NCBI GenBank assembly: GCA_033439765.1
Contig: JAULSN010000007.1
Coordinates: 558,001 to 622,000, forward strand
Length of the DNA stretch: 64,000 nucleotides
Origin: Lasiosphaeria ovina
Lineage: Eukaryota > Ascomycota > Sordariomycetes > Sordariales > Lasiosphaeriaceae
Reading direction: 5' to 3'
Each line of letters begins with the position of its first letter. The stretch's first letter is position 1. The notes under the pieces are model-generated. The model did not search any database and was not told the origin of the DNA. It saw only the letters and a list, made by a program, of their open reading frames with translations. The position numbers and the translations under genes were made by a program. Shown one piece after another: positions 44,892-54,321 of this stretch.

Positions 44892-46916
44892 GATGACCGA
44901 CGCTCACTCGCACGCACCTTCAGTGCAACGGAAGGGAACGGCGGACGGCTCGATGACACGGCGACGCGGCGACTCTCCTCTCTGGCGATGGGGTGCGAGT
45001 TGAGAGCGGGAGATAGATCTGACCAGACCTGGCCATGGAGGAAGGGGATGGGGACCGGAGCGGCGGCATGCATTTGGAGGTGAGCAGGATTTTGAGCTTG
45101 AGCTTGAGCTTGAGCTCGAGCTCGGCATCTGGCCGCAAGCGCAAGCGCAAGCGCAAGCTCGGTCGCCTCCCGCTCGGCGATCACTCTGTCATCCAGGGTT
45201 CTGTTTGTGGGCTGGCTCACATACCATGGATACCACACCATGCCAGGTCTGGTCAGGCACGCCCAGCACAGTACCATTGGCGTTTTGCATCGCCCATTTC
45301 TATGTACCTACCGCATCTAGCGTGCGAGCTAGCCAGGGCAGATGCGCCGACCGACCTGGGCGGTGCCAAATGCTGCCACCACTGCAATTCCAGGTCCGAG
45401 ACTGTGCCGCCGGCCTGTCATCCTCCAGGAAGACGCGAACGGAATTGCAGCGTTGGGAAAGACCTGGGTTGTGGCCGACTGTCACTGTGGAGCTGTTGAA
45501 ACGGGAACCAAGTCCTCGTTGGGGCCTAGCGGCGGCGCAGCGCAAGCACAAATCCAAGAAAAACGGAAAAAACCCCCCAAGACCCAAGGAAACCCTGCAA
45601 CCGAGCGTAATCTTTGGGTGCCATCGCCGCTCTATCATCTGTTTACTTTGCTACTTTGGCAAGCCGGCCAGCGGCACGGAAACCAATATTCGCCATGTTC
45701 GCCCCGGCGTCGTCAACCAAGTACGGATAGGTAGGTTGCGGTACGGATGCAGATGAAATGCAGAATCACCTGCACAGAATCGGCCAAGGTTGACGTCTGG
45801 TGCTGCACACTGTGACGCCTGCCTCCAGTGAGTGCTTCGCGGCCCCCCGGGCAAGCAAGACCGCCCATGGTCCGTCCTAGGCAACAGGCATGAACCCGCA
45901 CCGCACTGGGCACCACGCACTGTGCAGCACGGCCCCTTGGCTCCAAATCCCCGCCAGTCACGGAAATCACTCTTATCAGCACCTGCTGCACAAGTCCAGC
46001 GCCCCCTCCCCCCACTGCCCGTGCTGAGCCGCGAACTCGCCGCGCACTTGAACGAGCGACGAGACTGAGCTGCCAACCTGAACCTAACCTGGCTTGGCTC
46101 TGCAAATACGGGCGGCCAACCTGCACCGGACCTGTCGCTCGCCGCCTGGAAGCGAGCAACAAGCAGCCAAACCAACCCAGTTGGCTCTGGCTCGCTAGGT
46201 AGTTTCCATCTCAATAATTCACACCATTTGATTGGATTGGGACCCGAAATGGACCTTCCATAGCTCGGTGGCACGGTCCAATACTCTGTCGGCTGCTTTT
46301 GCTTTCCAATGCAATGCCACTACGCTGCTGCACGCACGCACTCGCACACTCCGATTCCCCTCGCCGCCCTGTGTGAAGGTTGGGTTGACTGGCCGTTCGT
46401 TGTTCGAGAGCGAAAGCTGGGGCCCTGTTCTGGGCACCCCCGCCCTGTCTCCGATGGAAAGATTGGAAAGACTGGAACGGACTCAATCCATTGTCCAATG
46501 CTGACGGTACTAAGGCAAGGTACCTTACCTACCCCAGTGGCCCCCCCCCCCCCCGGATTTCAGAATTCAGGTTGGCTTCCATGCATGTCTGTGTGTCATG
46601 AAAATTGAAGCAGCAGCACCTCCGCTGGCTGGCTTTCCATGGTCTTGAGCTACACTCTCATTGCCCATACGGATACGGATACCACCGGCGGCACACCGAC
46701 CACCAACACCCGACATTGACACTTTGCCGTGTCCGTGTCCGTGGAATTCGAGGCAGCCTGCCCGGTCTCCTCGCTGAGACCGTTGTCGCTGCTGGCCATT
46801 CCGCTGGCTCTGCCCGCCCGATGCCGGGGGCTGCGCGAGCCGGGCATCACCACGACTATCGCACTCGCAGGTCGGAGGGCTCTTCGGCCCTCACGGCCAA
46901 TTTCCCGGTCGACACC
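44892..46916. other. 2-kb divergent promoter region
   Basis: Between the ammonium transporter and the 563-residue gene. It contains a (GAGCTT)n tract at 45094-45115, a (GCAAGC)n tract at 45134-45160 and 14 C at 46541-46554. Fungal GATA factors would be expected at a nitrogen-regulated promoter, but GATA words are too short to call here. Long overlapping frames at 45035-46274 have no motif. Confidence 0.45.
46541..46554. repeat. Poly-C run (14 C)
   Basis: In the region between the ammonium transporter and the 563-residue protein gene. Confidence 0.9.
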
Positions 46917-48691
46917 ATGTCGGCGCCGGTGAAGCTGCGGCTCATTACGAGCTCGCTCCCGGCAACCGCGCCTGCCCGCCTCGTCCTCGGCCCCGTCCCC
47001 GACGACAAGGACAAGGACAGGGACAGATACAGGGAAGAATCACCGCAGGTGTCGCCCCAGTCTGACACCTTCTCCCACACGGGCTCGTCGCAGGTCTCGC
47101 CCGTCTCCTTCGCCAGCAACCCCTGGGGCCTCCCGCCCGAGACCGACGCCACGTCGCCTGGCACCCAGGCCTTCTCGGGCGAGTCAGGCTCCTTTTCCAA
47201 CACGTCCTGGCCGGCCTATCCTCCAGCCTACCAGACAGAAAAGAGCCAGCGACGAGAGACTTACTATTCCATTGCATCCGAGGCCCCGACTTGGCCCCCT
47301 CCCAATGACCACGATGTGCTGTCGCCTCTCTCAGCCACGACGACCACAATCACCACCATCACCGCCGCCACTCCGACAACGGCCCAGGAGATTATCTTTC
47401 TCCAGGAAGTTCCGGATGCCATCTGCCAGAGGATCCGCATTTGCTCGCCCGGCGGCGATGAGACGCCGACAGCGGCAACGAGCGGCTTGATCCCCCACTG
47501 GACACCAGATCGCATCCGAGTCCTGAGCGCCATCTCCCCCATGATCCGCGCCCATGTCGAAGAGCTCCGCCAGCGAAGCGATCGCTGGTGGCTGCCACTC
47601 GTAGGGCTCGGGGACGGCTTCGACAGCGGGGTAGCGCTGCGGGTGCTCGACGCCATCACGTCGTCGTCCCTATCTTTACCCCCGGCTGGCATGCAGCAGC
47701 AGTCTCAGAACTGGCGCACTAACGAGCGCGTGTCGGTGCTGTGTCGCAACTGCAACGTCATGTGGTTCTTCGGCGTCGTGCCCAGGCTGCTGCCCGCGTG
47801 CCAGAGCTGGCAGGCTGTTGATGACGACGACAAACACCAAGTGATCGCTTCGCGCAATATGCCTCGCCAGTCAGCTGCGAGCTCCTCCCGCCGCTGGTCA
47901 CAAGCGAGCCTGTCGTCTCAGGCGTCCGCGCCCAAGTGGTGCTGGCACTCGGAGCCCGGACACAGCGCCCGCCTGACCTGTCTTCAAATTGCCAATATTG
48001 CCCTGGTGCTCCAGTGGGACGAGGTCTTCCGGCGAGAGATCAAGACGGTGGTGTGGGATTGGACCGGCACGTCGCAGGCCGTGCTGCACACACCGGTGAC
48101 ACGGCTCAGGACGCATGGCGACTACGGGCTTGACGGTGAGTTACTTACCTATTTTCTCTCCGTTCTGTGCAGTCCGTGTCTCTCATGACTTAGGAACAAC
48201 ACTGACACTACACTTTAGCGCGGCGCAAACTAGAAAAGGAAAAGATCCTGCTGCACATGCGAAACTACCTGCACAGGCACAAGGACTCGCACGCGACGAG
48301 CGTCAAGCGGATCAACCGAGACTTCAAGATGCACACAATGGAGCTGGTACCGGACAGCTTCCTGCACCCGAGCATTTACAGCATGCTGCGCGAGGTCGAG
48401 GGGGCCATCCTCAAGGAGAAGCGGGCATTGTCGGGTGCCCAGGCCGGACGCCCGCCCCCGCGCACCGTCAACCCCAACCGCCCCACGACGCCCGGCCTGC
48501 TCGGCAAAATTAAAGGCATGGAGTCGAGCGTCGAGTACATGTTCTCGGGCGGCAAGCCTCACCGCGACTTTGTTATCGGCTTCCTGGCCGACGTGCACGA
48601 GTATGTGGCCCAGCAGCAGGAGGAGCTGGCACAGGACATTTGGAGGTGGCGCCACACAGAACTGGCGAGATGGGAACCCGACAAGCGTTAA
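46917..48691 (+). CDS. Unknown fungal protein, disordered N-terminus and helical C-terminus
   Basis: Exons 46917-48135 and 48219-48691, with an 83-nt intron (GTGAGT, CTGAC branch, TTTAG), give 563 residues. I use the ATG at 46917 (GACACCATG); the frame is open upstream to 46605 but looks non-coding. Residues 1-150 are Ser/Pro/Thr-rich and disordered with phosphorylation-type SPQ and SPV sites. A folded part follows: HWTPDRIRVLSAISPMIRAHV, VSVLCRNCNVMWFFGVVPRLL, then WCWHSEPGHSARLTC and VVWDWTGTSQAVL. The C-terminal 150 residues are charged helices (RRKLEKEKILLHMRNYL, FVIGFLADVHEYVAQQQEEL). No family name or catalytic motif is evident to me. No TM helix or signal peptide. Confidence 0.7.
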
Positions 48692-51600
48692 AAGATGGTT
48701 GTGTCCGCGTATTTGTGTGCCGGTGGGTGGGTGGCGTATGCAGTGTCATGTTTCTGGGGTTTCGGTTGCTCTTGATCGTCGGGGAACGGAAAGCGTCTTT
48801 GTGCAGATTGATTGCCTATATTATTACCATGTACGAATAGTTTCCTTTTTTTCTCTTCCCTTTCTAGTTCTAATTTTCGTATAGCTTGTTTCTTTACAAT
48901 GTGGCGGAAATAATTGGATCAAAGTTTTGGCACAATTTGGTTGTCTTGTTGCACTGGCCCAAAGTGCTTTGACCCTTTTTTTATTTTGGTTTTCTTATCT
49001 TGACTCTCGAGTCTCGCCGCACCGTGGCGTTTTCTGGGAGCTTTTACGTTTCAGGACGCGATGGGTCACACGGCACGGCGGCACCTTACCCAGCAAACAG
49101 GTAGCAGGAAAGTCTGGAAGGATTCAAGATATTGGCGCCACCGCCAGGCACGAGCGTTTCTGGCTATCTATCCCCTTTTGCTGTGGCTAAACCCTTTTTT
49201 TTTGGCCCCCGCACCTTGCTGGGCAGACTGTTCGTTCGATAAGGCAAGCCGGTTCGGTTCGGCCGCCAAGAGTTACAAGAACGTTGCACAAAATGTGCTC
49301 TTGGGTCTGCGTGCTGTTCAGATTGCTCTGCCCTAGAGTTAGTCGCAAAATTTTGCAAGTAGCTGTCTTGTAGAATATGAGTGTAAGTGTTGCACCCATA
49401 GGAGCCGAGACATGTGCCATCCCGTCCCATTCTCCACATGGACCGGCTGTCGACCGAGCTCTGCCGCAGAGAATGGAACGGGGCCGAGAGAACTGCCGCG
49501 GCCGGCTTACGAAATATGCCGGTCGCAAACGGAAACTGAAACGGGGGAAAAAAAAAGATGAGACGAGGTGGTATCTGTGCTACGATTAATTAACTAACTA
49601 CCAGCCCTATGCAGAGGCTCTTCGCCTTACACAACCCTAGGTTGTGCGTGTGGGTATGTATGTGTGTGTGCGAGTGATATCTTGGTGTGGGATCATTCAT
49701 AATTCCACCATCAAGTGTGGACGTTCAAGTTCGTTCGCAGCTAATGCGCCGGCCTGCTGTCGGGTCTCATCAGTGCGTCGACGGCGCTGACTCGGCTCGT
49801 GCAGACGGCGACTTGCTGATCGACAAGGCAAATCGATCGACGCGCGGGGCAAAAAAGCGTCGAACCGAAACAAAACGATACAAGCGCCTGTGCGTTCTTT
49901 CTTTCGTTTCTTTTTTTTTGTTCCCCTGTTGGCCAAAAATAGGCCGACCGATCTGCGCGTTTCGCAATTGCCCGGGGGCTGACTGACGGGCTGGCTGGCG
50001 GCTTGATTCCGCCCGGTCACTAATGCAGGGCATGGAAAACCCCTCCTCCCCGGCGCAAAAGGTGACGGGAGCTGGAAGCTGGGGAAACAAGTCCGACCTA
50101 GCCCGTCAGGTATCTTTCTGGGGCTGCGTTTTTTTCTACGCTTTTATTTTGTTTCTTATAAACCAGCTTAGGGTCAACGGCATGGAAGCAACTCTCGGTC
50201 AAAAGGCATAGTGCAGAGGACAGGAACCTAGGCAACGGCGGGAAGAATGACGCCCTGCAGTGAACGGCCGGCAGCCCTGGAATGGATCCCCTGGCCCTGG
50301 CCCAACCCCGCCATGGCTACCTGCAAGGGTAGGTAACTTCCTAATCACGGCTGTGGCTGCACCCACCCCACCAATTCCCGCCGATCTCTCTTCCCCAGGT
50401 CGGCGGGTTTTACCCCGCCCACACTACAAATGGCGTTCTGTCACAGTTTTTGCTCCGCTCGATAAGGTTCCCTTTAGGTGAGAGAAGAGACAAAAACAGC
50501 CTTATCTTTGCAACAAAAAGCTTAACCAGCCGGCGCTCTCGAGTTGCCGCGCGCTGGCAGCAGCGCCATGCTCGCGCGGTTTCCCAAGAACCCGGCTCAC
50601 ACGCAATGCGCCAGTCCGGCACCAACGAAATTGGACGCCGAAACTAATACACCTACCTCCCTTTCACCTTGGCTTCCGAGGTAACCTGTTCTTCACCCTG
50701 TGTAACATGCATCTCACCTCACCTCCATGTTCAAACTTGAGCCCGCAGCATCCGGTGCGTTTCTTGAGGGGGTCCCCACTTGTTACCGGATCGGGCAACC
50801 CACTCCGGTCACCGTTGGTGGCGGCGGCGGCCGGGAACTACGAAACCGCAAATTATCGGCGGTGTCTTGCCGTTGGTGCCAAGGATTTTAAAAAAAAAAA
50901 AGTGACGCTCGCTCTCCGGCCATCTCTCCGGTCATCTCTCTCCCCCTATTTCCCTTGCACCACTCTCGGACTCGGGACATTTGTGGGGAAAGACGCTAGA
51001 CAGCGAGCGCTGTTCTAACTTCTGCGGCCTGCCTGGACAATTTTTAGATAAAAATGATGCGAGTTAGCGCGGTTGATCAATCGTCCGTCTGCGGATGCAG
51101 ATGCGCTAGACAAGCAGCTAACGACTGCTATCGGTTTATCACACTTGTTGTGTGCGCTCAGGTGACCATCTTGCCGTGGTGCTGTCTGTATGCATGGTTG
51201 TTCGTTGTCTGCCTGCCTCCCTTAGTGTTGTTTGTTTTGCTTGGTGCTCTCATCAGTGCCGAGACGCATCTCACTCAGATCGCCATGGTGGCTATTTTTG
51301 GAGGCTTCCCGATGGGCTGTGCCGGTGGGGGGGGGGGGGGGACGCTTGGACGAATCGGGCAAGATTGCCCAAGGCGGGGGTTTCCGTTGCAAATGGATAC
51401 ACTCAACGTCAAGTAATACGGACTCCCTGTGTGTAGTAACATAAGCCCTGGCTGAGAAAAGATAACAGGGGTCACGTCAGATTCAGATGTTGTCATCATG
51501 CCGTCGCATGTTCGCGTATTGGGTGAGGCATTACATTTGACAAGAGATTTCAATGTCAGGACAGAGGTAACGACGATATGCACCGTAGATTTCGAGCTCC

Positions 51601-52139
51601 GAGCAATGAGATGATAATGTCGCAGCTATTTTTGACTGACAGACTAAGGAGTCTTTCCAGTATGGCCCAATCGGTTCAAGAGGGCTGAACACTTTCCCAA
51701 GGGAACCGCTTTGTCTCGTTATTGGCACCGTTCACAAGCCTCCACAACCCGCCATCCAAGCTCAGCCACGGGTTTCTTTGTTCAGACGCCTCGATGCCTC
51801 TCGAACCTCAGCTAACTCACGCAAGAACAAAGTCGACCCGGGCGTGGGCGCATTCCCCCCTTCGCCCAGTGGCCGGGCCTGGCCAAAGAAGACTTCCGCA
51901 GTCAGACCGGTCTCGTCCAGGTCTCGGCCCAGACTATGTTTAGATGTTAGGGCTGTGAGCTCGAGTTCCAATTCCGTCAATTCGTACCCGTTTTGGTTCT
52001 TGACACCGTCTGCCATGGCCTCTCCGGAGAAGATCAATTGCCTTAGGCTGTTGACTCCTGTCTTCAATCGTCAATAATCGGTGCCTCTGAATCTCCGAAC
52101 TTGGTGCTATGATCCCAGGACCGCTGTTGTTGCAACACC
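48692..52139. other. 3.4-kb gene-poor region
   Basis: This is the longest stretch without a supported gene. It contains pyrimidine and A/T runs (for example poly-A near 50889), a GT-rich tract at 49645-49675 and 15 G at 51327-51341. Several 60-130-codon frames exist (49377-50211, 51054-51444 and 51762-52077), but they overlap on opposite strands and show no domain, and none has a convincing intron continuation. A noncoding RNA gene cannot be excluded. Confidence 0.45.
51327..51341. repeat. Poly-G run (15 G)
   Basis: In the gene-poor region upstream of the membrane-protein gene. Confidence 0.9.
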
Positions 52140-53354
52140 ATGGCCAGCAACTTCTTCCCCGCCGTGACTGAAGCCCCGGCGCCCAGCCCGGCTTTGGGGG
52201 GGAGCGCAGACACTACGGCGACGCCCACCAAACCGCCCGCCCTTTGCGGCTTTATCGACCACACGTCCTCGTACACGTGCAAGACGGGAACGTGCAAGTT
52301 CAACACCGACTACTACGCTGTCGTTGCTGCGATGGTGACAACTGCGACTGGTAACTGAGCCTCGAGTCAATGCCATTTGTGTCAGTGAGGGGATACTGAC
52401 AAGAGAGCGGCCAACGCATAGGCGGACTACATGTTGCGGCTACCAACCAAATACTTCATCATTCGTGACATGGTAATTGATACCCGCGGCCGAGCCTCGT
52501 CCTATCTCCAGAGGCGTCTGGATTGTCAAGTTATCGTTGGCCCAACCAATCGCTGACGCTGCAGGCCAGGGATACCTGGACGTCGACGTGCGGCGGTACG
52601 AGGCCAGGAAAGCTGGTTGGCACATGGTCAGTTCCGCTCGAGGGGGGCTGATTCCGGCATCTTGACACGGAGACACCTCGCTGACTTCTTTCGCGCTCCC
52701 AGCTCCGACCCGACGGCCCCCTTCTGCGGCACGGCGCGCTTCGAGAACGGGTACCTGCGGTACTTTTGCACAGGCCAGATCGAGCAGACGCTGACGGGCT
52801 TCTTCACGTCGGCGGGCGACAGCAACGCCTCCATCACGCCGCTCCTCACAGGCCGCAACGGTCCCGCCAACTCGACTGCCCAGCCCACCACCACACCTAC
52901 CCAACCCCAGACTACCACCACCGAGACTTGCTCGTCAGCCGGCAGCTCCGCCAGCGCGGGCGCCATCGCCGGGAGTGTCGTCGGCGGAGCAGCATTCGGC
53001 GCCATCGCCACGCTGCTCACGCTCCTTCTGATCTGGTGCGTCAGGAGAAAGAAGGAGCGGGCAGCCGCCGCTGACGCAAGAGAAAAGGAAGCTGCCGCCG
53101 CCGCTGCTGCCCAACAGCAGCAGCACCCGCACTACTCGGTTGCTCCCCCGACGACAGGCTCGTTCCAGTCGCCCATCTCGCACTCGCAGTCCCTGTCCAC
53201 GCCCTCGCTTAACCAGTCGTCGTACGCGTCGCCCCAGACGCCCAGCTACAAGAACCAGAACCACAGCCAGGGGTATTTCCCGCCCGAGGTTGAGGCGCGT
53301 GAGGTTGACCTGAATCCCCGCTCTGAACTGCCTTCGGTGACGCATGCTGCTTGA
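52140..53354 (+). pseudogene. Single-pass membrane protein with extracellular Cys-rich region; probable frameshift
   Basis: The last exon (52703-53354, acceptor CTCCCAG) is clear. It holds the extracellular motif DPTAPFCGTARFENGYLRYFC, a Thr/Pro stalk, one TM helix (GAIAGSVVGGAAFGAIATLL, IWCV), then RRKKER and a cytoplasmic Ala/Gln/Ser/Pro tail. It belongs to a common ascomycete group of putative wall- or stress-sensing single-pass proteins. The first exon (52140 to about 52350) gives ALCGFIDHTSSYTCKTGTCKF. Just beyond, at about 52320, the strongly conserved CCDGDNCDW block is present but one base out of phase, so a single-base loss is likely. The middle exon(s) between 52360 and 52700 could not be resolved. 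It is either a pseudogene or a base-call error. No signal peptide is seen at the N-terminus. Confidence 0.5.
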
Positions 53355-54321
53355 TGTGTGTTGGAGGTTATTGTTGAGTTATTGTTGATGTTGAATAATC
53401 AGGGTTTTGGATTCTTTGACTTCTCTCTGGAGTCTGGTGTTGTCTGCCCTTCGGTTCGTTAGCCATGTTTTAATTTGTAGTTTTTGCACTAATTTGGAAA
53501 TTTTGTTCGACATAAGGTTGGTCGTCTTTAGTTGTGACGATTGGAACTTGTCTCGATGTATTATATAAGTCAACGTCTGTCATCTGGTAATGATTTGGAA
53601 AATTCCACCACAGCAGCTGGGCGGGGATTGATGTATGGTCTTGGAAGTTACCCATGCTACCTTGTCATGATTTCATGTCTTGTAAAAACAACTCTGTGTG
53701 GGGTTTGACGCATGATGCTGGGAGTTGCGTATGCTATCTTGTTCTGGTTTGGTGTCTTATGAAAACAACATTATGCTGTGATGTCAAATACGGGCCTAAT
53801 TAAAAAGTAGTTTGGCTCTCTCTAGCGTACTGCTGAGTTGATTTCTTTGTTACTCTAGTCACAATTCTCCTTTAGAATTGGCTTGCTAATTAACAAATGC
53901 CCTTTATTGCGGCTTGCTAATTAATATAAGCCCCTTGACGGTTCTTTCACTAGAAAACACAATTCATTGTCTCATTATATAATACGATACTTGACCTTTT
54001 CCTGCTGTCTTTGTCGTGGAGGTGAGCGACATTATTCTCATATCGACTTAACGACCACCTGTAGACAGATCAAGATAATTAGACTTCAGCCTGTTCATGA
54101 TCAGCCCCTAACAGACGGACTCTGGTGATGACTCTAAATATCTGAAGAGGCAAGACGGATATCGGGATAAAAAGGAGCCGACGTTCGTTGTCAATTCGGT
54201 TCTACATCCTCTAATTCCTCACACACTTTGGAAACATCTAAAGAGTTTAGGATCCCAAGCTTTGCAGTTCAACAAAAACTGCTTAAACTTTTGGGGTGGC
54301 CTCGACTTTGATATATCCAAC
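53355..54321. other. AT-rich intergenic region with imperfect duplications
   Basis: Contains two roughly 80-bp diverged tandem copies (53622-53700 and 53701-53780; shared words include CATGCTA, TTGT and AAAACAAC) and a doubled GGCTTGCTAATTAA at about 53880-53925. A TATA-like ATAAAAAG lies at 54166, 155 bases before the kinase-like gene ATG. Confidence 0.5.

Noticed and set aside
45035..46274. Overlapping frames of 130-207 codons on both strands
   Set aside because: No motif, and they span microsatellites in a promoter region.
51054..51444. Hydrophobic 120-codon frame that could pass as a membrane protein
   Set aside because: Interrupted by a poly-G run, overlapped by two other frames of equal quality, no good start context.
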